Shown in pieces: positions 1-12,169 of a stretch of 64,000 nucleotides of DNA. The DNA is from Hyperoodon ampullatus (Eukaryota; Chordata; Mammalia; Artiodactyla; Ziphiidae). The notes under the pieces were generated by a model. The model had not been told where the DNA came from. It did not search any database and was given only the letters and a program-made list of their open reading frames with translations. Both the position numbers and the translations under genes were made by a program. Within the stretch, counting starts at the first letter, position 1, and every line of letters begins with the position of its first letter. The stretch is taken from assembly GCA_949752795.1 (NCBI GenBank), contig CATKHW010000551.1, positions 186,001 to 250,000 of the forward strand, read 5' to 3'.

Positions 1-1739
1 TATCACTGTAATTTCCCGGCAGGAAGAAGAATTAACCAAATTCTCAGCCACCCACCGGGAACCAGTATAGGTCCTGAACCAAAATTTTGGACTTGCGGTC
101 AGCTCACCAAAAACGAGTTGAAAAATGGAGCTCAGGGGCACAGCAATTCACAAACTGGCCGAGTAATAAAGGACAACTATCGTCCAAAAATCTGTTGAGG
201 GAAGGCAACGAGGCGGACTTGAAAGCGAGGCAGAATAGCAGGAAACAGATTTCAAGAGGTACGTTGGAATCGCCTTTAAAGCACAGGAAGAGGGGCACAA
301 CTTCGACAAAGATGCACTTGGCCAAAAAGGGCGTATGCGTTTTCTCCTGAATATATTCAGGAGAAAACGCATACGCCCTTTTTGGCCAAGCAAGCAAGCG
401 GGCAATGCAAATCTGCACTACAAAGAAGTATCACTTCCCACCGGTCAAAAGGGACATCCACAAAATATGTAAGAACAAGAAAGGCAAGACAGGCCCTGGA
501 GAACAGGGAGCCTTGTTATGCTGATGGGCGGGATGTAAATTGCCAACTGCCTCTCTGGAGGAGTGCATTCTGTTCCCTAAAACAAGTAAAGAACAGAGCT
601 ACAGAGCCAAGGGCACTACCAGTCTAGGGAATATACCTTGGGAAAACTGAAATTCAATAAGACAGAGCCACCCCAAAATTTAGGGTTGCACTGCATACAA
701 GGACCTCAACTTGGTTACACCTTAAGTATCCCAGAAAATATAAACATGGTTCAAAAAATTGTGGTACTTACGTACGATGGAATATCCCTCAGCCATGAAA
801 TCAATGTCATAAGACCAGTAGCAGCAAAATGGGTGGATTCAGGTACGATGATTCTAAGTGAAATAAGTCACACAGAAAAAGAAACTTATCATAAGATATC
901 ACTTATGAAGATCCTGTAAACATGGCTACACTTGAACTGAGTTAGGAAAGAGAACAGTGTCTCACATTTAGAAAACACTCTTATACCTGCTTAAGGGGGA
1001 AGGAGAGGTGGGGTGATGCATAAAACCAGAGTTTGATATAAGCACAGGTACCGTTCCAAAAACCAACTATGGAATAGACAAGACCTACACCGTCCTCAGC
1101 GAAAGGGACTCAAAACCCCATATTTCCCGCAGAGGAAAATATCTGACTTGTAAGAATCTTAAAACCTATGTATTGATATGTCTCCGTAAGGGAATCAAGT
1201 GTGTCTAGACTGGCATAAACATGGCAGCGAGAATCAGCTCAAACCCACTATAAAAAGGAATTTCAAAAACAAAACAAAAAAACTGGGAAATTCTTTACAA
1301 TTCCTTCAAGGTCTCTGATGAAAGCTGGAATGACCCTATCTACAATGACAGCTGGATGTGGCATAAGGAGGGACACTTGGGACTGAGACGATTGGTGAGA
1401 TTGGGTGAGCAAATGCAGACCCTTTAAAGCAATAATGCATGGCACCCATTCCATGGGTCCGAACTCTCCAGGTTGAAGGGAATATTACTACAGCTATAAC
1501 ATGTGCGGGAAACCTAGAGAACGGACACACTGTGAATACGAAAGGTTTCTAAAACTCAACGAATAGTCCCTCTCCTGGTGCTCCGGTTTGACTTTCCGTC
1601 TGCTTTACTATCAACCTCCCAACTTGGAGAGACAGCCCCTTTAACCTCTTGGTTCGCACAGGTTGCCAATTTGGCAGAGGATGAAAGGGAAGAGGGAGAA
1701 CCAATGAGAGAGTAGCTGTTAGGCATTTGGACGGGCACA
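1..1739 (+). repeat. Satellite A unit 1 (reference anatomy)
   Basis: Bases 1-316 are of unrecognised origin. A perfect 74-bp palindrome lies at 317-390. From about 391 to 919 the sequence matches the 3' part of L1 ORF2. The frame ending at the TAA at 917-919 reads YDGISLSHEINVIRP and then ILSEISHTEKETYHKISL, which are recognisable L1 ORF2p C-terminal residues. Bases 920-1285 resemble an artiodactyl-type L1 3' UTR, ending in an A-rich stretch at 1252-1282. Bases 1286-1739 are again unrecognised. The unit is therefore an L1 3' end fused to about 770 bp of other DNA. Frames are short and mostly start at non-ATG codons, so I do not call a gene. Confidence 0.9.
317..390. repeat. Perfect 74-bp palindrome
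   Basis: Two 37-bp arms are exact reverse complements with no spacer; the centre is between 353 and 354 in gaata/tattc. The outermost paired bases are C317 and G390, and the next pair (A316/C391) does not match. The equivalent site is present in every satellite-A unit that covers this position. Confidence 0.97.
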
Positions 1740-3477
1740 TATCACTGTAATTTCCCGGCAGGAAGAAGAATTAACCAAATTCTCAGCCACCCACCGGGAA
1801 CCAGTATAGGTCCTGAACCAAAATTTTGGACTTGCGGTCAGCTCACCAAAAACGAGTTGAAAAATGGAGCTCAGGGGCACAGCAATTCACAAACTGGCCG
1901 AGTAATAAAGGACAACTATCGTCCAAAAATCTGTTGAGGGAAGGCAACGAGGCGGACTTGAAAGCGAGGCAGAATAGCAGGAAACAGATTTCAACAGGTA
2001 CGTTGGAATCGCCTTATAGCACAGGAAGAGGGGCACAACTTCGACAAAGATGCACTTGGCCAAAAAGGGCGTATGCGTTTTCTCCTGAATATATTCAGGA
2101 GAAAACACATACGCACTTTTTGGCCAAGCAAGCAAGTGGGCAATGCAAATCTGCACTACAAAGAAGTATCACTTCCCACCGGTCAAAAGGGACATCCACA
2201 AAATGTGTAAGAACAAGAAAGGCAAGACAGGCCCTGGAGAACAGGGAGCCTTGTTATGCTGATGGGCGGGATGTAAATTGCCAACTGCCTCTCTGGAGGA
2301 GTGCATTCTGTTCCCTAAAACAAGTAAAGAACAGAGCTACAGAGCCAAGGGCACTACCAGTCTAGGGAATATACCTTGGGAAAACTGAAAATCAATAAGA
2401 CAGAGCCACCCCAAAATTTAGGGCTGCACTGCATACAAGGACCTCAACTTGGATAAACCTTAAGTATCCCAGAAAATATAAACATGGTTCAAAAAATTGT
2501 GGTACTTACGTACGATGGAATATCCCTCAGCCATGAAATCAATGTCATAAGACCAGTAGCAGCAAAATGGGTGGATTCTGGTACGATGATTCTAAGTGAA
2601 ATAAGTCACACAGAAAAAGAAACTTATCATAAGATATCACTTATGAAGATCCTGTAAACATGGCTACACTTGAACTGAGTTAGGAAAGAGAACAGTGTCT
2701 CACATTTAGAAAACACTCTTATACCTGCTTAAGGGGGAAGGAGAGGTGGGGTGATGCATAAAACCAGAGTTTGATATAAGCACAGGTACCGTTCCAAAAA
2801 CCAACTATGGAATAGACAAGACCTACACCGTCCTCAGCGAAAGGGACTCAAAACCCCATTTTTCCCGCAGAGGAAAATATCTGACTAGTAAGAATCTTAA
2901 AACCTATGTATTGATATGTCTCCGTAAGGGAATCAAGTGTGTCTAGACTGGCATAAACATGGCAGCGAGAATCAGCTCAAACCCACTATAAAAAGGAATT
3001 TCAAAAACAAAACAAAAAAACTGGGAAATTCTTTACAATTCCTTCAGGGTCTCTGATGAAGGCTGGAATGACCCTATCTACAACGACAGCTGGATGTGGC
3101 ATAAGGAGGGACACTTGGGACTGAGACGATTGGTGAGATTGGGTGAGCAAATGCAGACCCTTTAAAGCAATAATGCATGGCACCCATTCCATGGGTCCGA
3201 ACTCTCCAGGTTGAAGGGAATATTACTACAGCTATAACATGTGCGGGAAACCTAGAGAACAGACACACTGTGAATACGAAAGGTTTCTAAAACTCAACGC
3301 ATAGTCCCTCTCCTGGTGCTCCGGTTTGACTTTCCGTCTGCTTTACTATCAACCTCCCAACTTGGAGAGACAGCCCCTTTAACCTCTTGGTTCGCACAGG
3401 TTGCCAATTTGGCAGAGGATGAAAGGGAAGAGGGAGAACCAATGAGAGAGTAGCTGTTAGGCATTTGGACGGGCACA
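1740..3477 (+). repeat. Satellite A unit 2
   Basis: Same anatomy as unit 1, 1738 bp. A small deletion near 2013 (ccttatagc against cctttaaagc) joins two frames into a 179-codon open frame at 1826-2365; this is a chance fusion. The inverted repeat at 2055-2128 has two mismatched pairs, both in the right arm. Confidence 0.95.
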
Positions 3478-5216
3478 TATCACTGTAATTTCCCAGCAGG
3501 AAGAAGAATTAACCAAATTCTCAGCCACCCACCGGGAACCAGTATAGGTCCTGAACCAAAATTTTGGACTTGCGGTCAGCTCACCAAAAACGAGTTGCAA
3601 AATGGAGCTCAGGGGCACAGCAATTCACAAACTGGCCGAGTAATAAAGGACAACTATCGTCCAAAAATCTGTTGAGGGAAGGCAACGAGGCGGACTTGAA
3701 AGCGAGGCAGAATAGCAGGAAACAGATTTCAAGAGGTACGTTGGAATCGCCTTTAAAGCACAGGAAGAGGGGCACAACTTCGACAATGATGCACTTGGCC
3801 AAAAAGGGCGTATGCGTTTTCTCCTGAATATATTCAGGAGAAAACGCATACGCCCTTTTTGGCCAAGCAAGCAAGCGGGCAATGCAAATCTGCACTACAA
3901 AGAAGTATCACTTCCCACCGGTCAAAAGGGACATCCACAAAATGTGTAAGAACAAGAAAGGCAAGACAGGCCCTGGAGAACAGGGAGCCTTGTTATGCTG
4001 ATGGGCGGGATGTAAATTGCCAACTGCCTCTCTGGAGGAGTGCATTCTGTTCCCTAAAACAAGTAAAGAACAGAGCTACAGAGCCAAGGGCACTACCAGT
4101 CTAGGGAATATACCTTGGGAAAACTGAAAATCAATAAGACAGAGCCACCCCAAAATTTAGGGCTGCACTGCATACAAGGACCTCAACTTGGATACACCTT
4201 AAGTATCCCAGAAAATATAAACATGGTTCAAAAAATTGTGGAACTTACGTACGATGGAATATCCCTCAGCCATGAAATCAATGTCATAAGACCAGTAGCA
4301 GCAAAATGGGTGGATTCAGGTACGATGATTCTAAGTGAAATAAGTCACACAGAAAAAGAAACTTATCATAAGATATCACTTATGAAGATCCTGTAAACAT
4401 GGCTACACTTGAACTGAGTTAGGAAAGAGAACAGTGTCTCACATTTAGAAAACACTCTTATACCTGCTTAAGGGGGAAGGAGAGGTGGGGTGATGCATAA
4501 AACCAGAGTTTGATATAAGCACAGGTACCGTTCCAAAAACCAACTATGGAATAGACAAGACCTACACCGTCCTCAGCGAAAGGGACTCAAAACCCCATAT
4601 TTCCCGCAGAGGAAAATATCTGACTTGTAAGAATCTTAAAACCTATGTATTGATATGTCTCCATAAGGGAATCAAGTGTGTCTAGACTGGCATAAACATG
4701 GCAGCGAGAATCAGCTCAAACCCACTATAAAAAGGAATTTCAAAAACAAAACAAAAAAACTGGGAAATTCTTTACAATTCCTTCAAGGTCTCTGATGAAA
4801 GCTGGAATGACCCTATCTACAACGACAGCTGGATGTGGCATAAGGAGGGACACTTGGGACTGAGACGATTGGTGAGATTGGGTGAGCAAATGCAGACCCT
4901 TTAAAGCAATAATGCATGGCACCCATTCCATGGGTCCGAACTCTCCAGGTTGAAGGGAATATTACTACAGCTATAACATGTGCGGGAAACCTAGAGAACA
5001 GACACACTGTGAATACGAAAGGTTTCTAAAACTCAACGCATAGTCCCTCTCCTGGTGCTCCGGTTTGACTTTCCGTCTGCTTTACTATCAACCTCCCAAC
5101 TTGGAGAGACAGCCCCTTTAACCTCTTGGTTCGCACAGGTTGCCAATTTGGCAGAGGATGAAAGGGAAGAGGGAGAACCAATGAGAGAGTAGCTGTTAGG
5201 CATTTGGACGGGCACA
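3478..5216 (+). repeat. Satellite A unit 3
   Basis: 1739 bp, nearly identical to units 1, 2 and 4. The inverted repeat at 3794-3867 is perfect. The L1-ORF2-like tail ends at the TAA at 4394-4396. Confidence 0.95.
3794..3867. repeat. Perfect 74-bp palindrome
   Basis: Second perfect instance of the satellite-A inverted repeat, identical to that at 317-390, with its centre between 3830 and 3831. Confidence 0.96.
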
Positions 5217-6955
5217 TATCACTGTAATTTCCCGGCAGGAAGAAGAATTAACCAAATTCTCAGCCACCCACCGGGAACCAGTATAGGTCCTGAACCAAAA
5301 TTTTGGACTTGCGGTCAGCTCACCAAAAACGAGTTGCAAAATGGAGCTCAGGGGCACAGCAATTCACAAACTGGCCGAGTAATAAAGGACAACTATCGTC
5401 CAAAAATCTGTTGAGGGAAGGCAACGAGGCGGACTTGAAAGCGAGGCAGAATAGCAGGAAACAGATTTCAAGAGGTACGTTGGAATCGCCTTTAAAGCAC
5501 AGGAAGAGGGGCACAACTTCGACAAAGATGCACTTGGCCAAAAAGGGCGTATGCGTTTTCTCCTGAATATATTCAGGAGAAAACACATACGCCCTTTTTG
5601 GCCAAGCAAGCAAGCGGGCAATGCAAATCTGCACTACAAAGAAGTATCACTTCCCACCGGTCAAAAGGGACATCCACAAAATGTGTAAGAACAAGAAAGG
5701 CAAGACAGGCCCTGGAGAACAGGGAGCCTTGTTATGCTGATGGGCGGGATGTAAATTGCCAACTGCCTCTCTGGAGGAGTGCATTCTGTTCCCTAAAACA
5801 AGTAAAGAACAGAGCTACAGAGCCAAGGGCACTACCAGTCTAGGGAATATACCTTGGGAAAACTGAAATTCAATAAGACAGAGCCACCCCAAAATTTAGG
5901 GCTGCACTGCATACAAGGACCTCAACTTGGATACACCTTAAGTATCCCAGAAAATATAAACATGGTTCAAAAAATTGTGGTACTTACGTACGATGGAATA
6001 TCCCTCAGCCATGAAATCAATGTCATAAGACCAGTAGCAGCAAAATGGGTGGATTCAGGTACGATGATTCTAAGTGAAATAAGTCACACAGAAAAAGAAA
6101 CTTATCATAAGATATCACTTATGAAGATCCTGTAAACATGGCTACACTTGAACTGAGTTAGGAAAGAGAACAGTGTCTCACATTTAGAAAACACTCTTAT
6201 ACCTGCTTAAGGGGGAAGGAGAGGTGGGGTGATGCATAAAACCAGAGTTTGATATAAGCACAGGTACCGTTCCAAAAACCAACTATGGAATAGACAAGAC
6301 CTACACCTTCCTCAGTGAAAGGGACTCAAAACCCCATATTTCCCGCAGAGGAAAATATCTGACTAGTAAGAATCTTAAAACCTATGTATTGATATGTCTC
6401 CATAAGGGAATCAAGTGTGTCTAGACTGGCATAAACATGGCAGCGAGAATCAGCTCAAACCCACTATAAAAAGGAATTTCAAAAACAAAACAAAAAAACT
6501 GGGAAATTCTTTACAATTCCTTCAGGGTCTCTGATGAAGGCTGGAATGACCCTATCTACAACGACAGCTGGATGTGGCATAAGGAGGGACACTTGGGACT
6601 GAGACAATTGGTGAGATTGGGTGAGCAAATGCAGACCCTTTAAAGCAATAATGCATGGCACCCATTCCATGGGTCCGAACTCTCCAGGTTGAAGGGAATA
6701 TTACTACAGCTATAACATGTGCGGGAAACCTAGAGAACGGACACACTGTGAATACGAAAGGTTTCTAAAACTCAACGCATTTTCCCTCTCCTGGTGCTCC
6801 GGTTTGACTTTCCGTCTGCTTTACTATCAACCTCCCAACTTGGAGAGACAGCCCCTTTAACCTCTTGGTTCGCACAGGTTGCCAATTTGGCAGAGGATGA
6901 AAGGGAAGAGGGAGAACCAATGAGAGAGTAGCTGTTAGGCATTTGGACGGGCACA
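5217..6955 (+). repeat. Satellite A unit 4
   Basis: 1739 bp. The inverted repeat at 5533-5606 has a single mismatched pair (cacat in the right arm). It shares with unit 1 the aactgaaattcaataag variant near 5860, where units 2 and 3 have aactgaaaatcaataag. Confidence 0.95.
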
Positions 6956-8693
6956 TATCACTGTAATTTCCCGGCAGGAAGAAGAATTAACCAAATTCTC
7001 AGCCACCCACCGGGAACCAGTATAGGTCCTGAACCAAAATTTTGGACTTGCGGTCAGCTCACCAAAAACGAGTTGCAAAATGGAGCTCAGGGGCACAGCA
7101 ATTCACAAACTGGAAGAGTAATAAAGGACAACTATCGTCCAAAAATCTGTTGAGGGAAGGCAACGAGGCGGACTTGAAAGCGAGGCAGAATAGCAGGAAA
7201 CAGATTTCAAGAGGTACGTTGGAATCGCCTTTAAAGCACACGAAGAGGGGCACAACTTCGACAATGATGCACTTGGCCAAAAAGGGTGTATGCGTTTCCT
7301 CCTGAATATATTCAGGAGAAAACACATATGCCCTTTTTGGCCAAGCAAGCAAGCGGGCAATGCAAATCTGCACTACAAAGAAGGATCACTTCCCACCGGT
7401 CAAAAGGGACATCCACAAAATATGTAAAAACCAGAAAGGCAAGACAGGCCCTGGAGAACAGGGAGCCTTGTTATGCTGATGGGCGGGATGTAAATTGCTA
7501 ACTGCCTCTCTGGAGGAGTGCATTGTGTTCCCTAAAACAAGTAAACAACACAGCTACAGAGCCAAGGGCGCTTCCAGTCTAGGGAATATACCTTGGGAAA
7601 ACTGAAAATCAATAAGACAGTGACACCCCAAAATTTGGGGCTGCACTGCTTACAAGGACCTCAACTTGGGTACACCTTAAATATCCCAGGAAATATAAAA
7701 ATGGTTCAAAAAATTGTGGTACGTACGTACGATGGAATATCCCTCAGCCATGAAATCAATGTCATAAGACCAGTAGCAGTAAAATGGGTGGATTCAGGTA
7801 CGATGATTCTAAGTGAAATAAGTCACACAGAAAAAGAAACTTATCATAAGATATAACTTATGAAGATCCTGTAAACATGGCTACACTTGAACTGAGTTAG
7901 GAAAGAGAACAGTGTCTCACATTTAGAAAACACTCTTATGCCTGCTTAAGGGGGAAGGAGAGGTGGGGTGATGCATAAAACCAGAGTTTGATATAAGCAG
8001 AGGTACCGTTCCAAAAACCAACTATGGAATAGACAAGACCTACACCTTCCTCAGTGAAAGGGACTCAAAACCCCATATTTCCCGCAGAGGAATATATCTG
8101 ACTAGTAAGAATCTTAAAACCTATGTATTGATATGTCTCCGTAAGGGAATCAAGTGTGTCTAGACTGGCATAAACATGGCAGCGAGAACAGCTCAAACCC
8201 ACTATAAAAAGGAATTTCAAAAACAAAACAAAAAAACTGGGAAATTCTTTACAATTCCTTCAGGGTCTCTGATGAAACCTGGAATGACCCTATCTACAAT
8301 GACAGCTGGATGTGGCATAAGGCTGGACTCTTGGGACTGAGAGGATTGGTGAGATTGAGTGAGAAAATGCAGACCCTTTAAAGCACAAATGCCTGGCACC
8401 CATTCCAAGGGTCCGATCTCTCCAGGCTGAAGGGAATATTACTACAGCTATAACATGTACGGGAAACCTAGAGAATGGACACACTGTGAATACGAAAGGT
8501 TTCTAAAACTCAACGAATAGTCCCTCTCCTGTTGCTCCGGTTTGACTTTCCATCTGCTTTACTATCAACCTCCCAACCTGGAGAGACAGCCCCTTTAACC
8601 TCCTGGTTCGCACAGGTTGCCAATTTGGCAGGGGATGAAAGGGAAGAGGGAGAACCAATGAGAGAGTAGCTCTTAGGCATTTGGACGGGCACA
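6956..8693 (+). repeat. Satellite A unit 5 (dimer type a)
   Basis: 1738 bp. Variants such as gacagtgacacccc near 7617, ggtacgtacgtacgatgg near 7717 and a TAA ending the ORF2-like frame early at 7854-7856 recur in unit 7 exactly 3,476 bp downstream. The inverted repeat at 7272-7345 has four mismatched pairs. Confidence 0.95.
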
Positions 8694-10431
8694 TATCACT
8701 CTAACTTCCCGGCGGGAAGAAGAATTACCCAAAGTCTCAGCCAACCACCAGGACCCAGTATAGGTCCTGAACCAAAATTTTGGACTTGCGGTCAGCTCAC
8801 AAATAACGAGTTGAACAATGGAGCTCAGGGGCACAGCAATTCACAAACTGGCCGAGTAATAAAGGACAACTATCGTCCAAAAATCTGTTGAGGGAAGGCA
8901 ACGAGGCCGACTTGAAAGCGAGGCAGAATAGCAGGAAACAGATTTCAAGAGGTACGTTGGAATCGCCTTTAACGCACAGGAAGAGCGTCACAACTTCGAC
9001 AATGATGCACTTGGCCACAAAGGGCGTATGCGTTTTCTCCTGAATATATTCAAGAGAAAACGCATACACCCTTTATGGCCAAGCAAGCAAGCGGGCAATG
9101 CAAATCTGCACTACAAAGAAGTACCACTTCCCACCGGTCAGAAGGGACATCCACAAAATGTGAAAAACCAGAAAGGCAAGACAGGCCCTGGAGAACAGGG
9201 AGCCTTGTTATGCTGATGGGCGGGATGTAAATTGCCAACTTCCTCTCTGGAGCAGTGCATTGTGTTCCCTAAAACAAGTAAAGAACAGAGCTACAGAGCC
9301 AAGGGCACTTCCAGTCTAGGGAATATACCTTGGGAAATCTGAAAATCAATAAGACAGAGCCACCCCAAAATTTAGGGCTGCACTTCTTACAAGGACCTCA
9401 ACTTGGGTACACCTTAAATATCCCAGGAAATATAAAAATGGTTCAAAAAATTGTGGTACTTACGTACGATGGTATACCCCTCAGCCATGAAATCAATGTC
9501 ATAAGACCAGTAGCAGCAAAATGGGTGGATTCAGGTACGATGATTCTAAGTGAAATAAGTCACACAGAAAAAGAAACTTATCATAAGATATCACTTATGA
9601 AGATCCTGTAAACATGGCTACAAGTGAACTGAGTTAGGAAAGAGAACAGTGTCTCACATTTAGAAAACACTCTTATGCCTGCTTAAGGGGGAAGGAGAGG
9701 TGGGGTGATGCATAAAACCAGAGTTTGATATAAGCCCAGGTACCGTTCCAAAAACCAACTATGGAATAGACAAGACCTACACCTTCCTCAGTGAAAGGGA
9801 CTCAAAACCCCATATTTCCCGCAGAGGAATATATCTGACTAGTAAGAATCTTAAAACCTATGTATTGATATGTCTCCGTAAGGGAATCAGGTGTGTCTAG
9901 ACTGGCATAAACATGGCAGCGAGAATCAGCTCAAACCCACTATAAAAAGGAATTTCAAAAACAAAACAAAAAAACTGGGAAATTCTTTCCAATTCCTTCA
10001 GGGTCTCTGATGAAATTTGGAATGACCCTATGTACAACGACAGCTGGATGTGGCATAAGGCTGGACACTTGGGACTGAGAGGATTGGTGAGATTCGGTGA
10101 GCAAATGCAGACCCTTTAAAGCACAAATGCCTGGCACCCATTCCATGGGTCACAACTCTCCAGGTTGAAGGGAATATTACTACAGCTGTAACATGTACAG
10201 GAAACCTAGAGAACGGACACACTGTGAATACGAAAGGTTTCTAAAACTCAACGAATAGTCCCTCTCCTGGTGCTCCAGTTTGGCTTTCCATCTGCTTTAC
10301 TATCAACCTCCCAAATTGGAGAGAAAGCCCCTTTAACCTCCTGGTTCGCACAGGTTGTCAATTTGGCAGAGGATGAAAGGGAATAGGGAGAACCAATGAG
10401 AGAGTAGCTGTTAGGCATTTCGACGGGCACA
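8694..10431 (+). repeat. Satellite A unit 6 (dimer type b)
   Basis: 1738 bp. Its variants, including gggaaatctgaaaatc near 9331 and a caagtgaactgag replacement near 9620, recur in unit 8 and not in units 5 and 7. The inverted repeat at 9010-9083 has three mismatched pairs. Confidence 0.95.
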
Positions 10432-12169
10432 TATCACTCTAATTTCCTGGCAGGAAGAAGAATTAACCAAAGTCTCTACTCCCCACCGGGAACCAGCATA
10501 GGTCCTGAACCAAAATTTTGGACTTGCGGTCAGCTCACAAAAAACGAGTTGAACAATGGAGCTCAGGGGCACAGCAATTCACAAACTGGCCGAGTAATAA
10601 AGGACAACTATCGTCCAAAAATCTGTTGAGGGAAGGCAACGAGGCGAACTTGAAAGCGAGGCCGAATAGCAGGAAACAGATTTCAAGAGGTACGTTCGAA
10701 TCGCCTTTAAAGCACAGGAAGAGGGACACAACTTCGACAATGATGCACTTGGCCAAAAAGGGTGTATGCGTTTCCTCCTGAATATATTCAGGAGAAAACA
10801 CATATGCCCTTTTTGGCCAAGCAAGCAAGCGGGCAATGCAAATCTGCACTACAAAGAAGGATCACTTCCCACCGGTCAAAAGGGACATCCACAAAATGTG
10901 TAAAAACCAGAAAGGCAAGACAGGCCCTGGAGAACAGGGAGCCTTGTTATGCTGATGGGCGGGATGTAAATTGCTAACTGCCTCTCTGGAGGAGTGCATT
11001 GTGTTCCCTAAAACAAGTAAACAACACACCTACAGAGCCAAGGGCGCTTCCAGTCTAGGGAATATACCTTGGGAAAACTGAAAATCAATAAGACAGTGAC
11101 ACCCCAAAATTTGGGGCTGCACTGCTTACAAGGACCTCAACTTGGGTACACCTTAAATATCCCAGGAAATATAAAAATGGTTCAAAAAATTGTGGTACGT
11201 ACGTACGATGGAATATCCCTCAGCCATGAAATCAATGTCATAAGACCAGTAGCAGTAAAATGGGTGGATTCAGGTACGATGATTCTAAGTGAAATAAGTC
11301 ACACAGAAAAAGAAACTTATCATAAGATATAACTTATGAAGATCCTGTAAACATGGCTACACTTGAACTGAGTTAGGAAAGAGAACAGTGTCTCACATTT
11401 AGAAAACACTCTTATGCCTGCTTAAGGGGGAAGGAGAGGTGGGGTGATGCATAAAACCAGAGTTTGATATAAGCAGAGGTACCGTTCCAAAAACCAACTA
11501 TGGAATAGACAAGACCTACACCTTCCTCAGTGAAAGGGACTCAAAACCCCATATTTCCCGCAGAGGAATATATCTGACTAGTAAGAATCTTAAAACCTAT
11601 GTATTGATATGTCTCCGTAAGGGAATCAAGTGTGTCTAGACTGGCATAAACATGGCAGCGAGAACAGCTCAAACCCACTATAAAAAGGAATTTCAAAAAC
11701 AAAACAAAAAAACTGGGAAATTCTTTACAATTCCTTCAGGGTCTCTGATGAAACCTGGAATGACCCTATCTACAATGACAGCTGGATGTGGCATAAGGCT
11801 GGACACTTGGGACTGAGAGGATTGGTGAGATTGAGTGAGAAAATGCAGACCCTTTAAAGCACAAATGCCTGGCACCCATTCCAAGGGTCCGATCTCTCCA
11901 GGTTGAAGGGAATATTACTACAGCTATAACATGTACGGGAAACCTAGAGAATGGACACACTGTGAATACGAAAGGTTTCTAAAACTCAACGAATAGTCCC
12001 TCTCCTGTTGCTCCGGTTTGACTTTCCATCTGCTTTACTATCAACCTCCCAACTTGGAGAGACAGCCCCTTTAACGTCCTGGTTCGCACAGGTTGCCAAT
12101 TTGGCAGAGGATGAAAGGGAAGAGGGAGAACCAATGAGAGAGTAGCTCTTAGGCATTTGGACGGGCACA
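10432..12169 (+). repeat. Satellite A unit 7 (dimer type a)
   Basis: 1738 bp, the closest relative of unit 5 at an offset of 3,476 bp. It carries the same early TAA in the ORF2-like frame (11330-11332). The inverted repeat at 10748-10821 has the same four mismatches as unit 5. Confidence 0.95.

Noticed and set aside
638..919. Recurring 93-codon frame in satellite A units as a conserved small protein
   Set aside because: It is the remnant of the L1 ORF2 C-terminus; its persistence is explained by unit homogenisation.
1826..2365. 179-codon open frame in satellite A unit 2
   Set aside because: It arises from a small deletion that joins two frames of the repeat, starts at a non-ATG codon and is absent from the other units.
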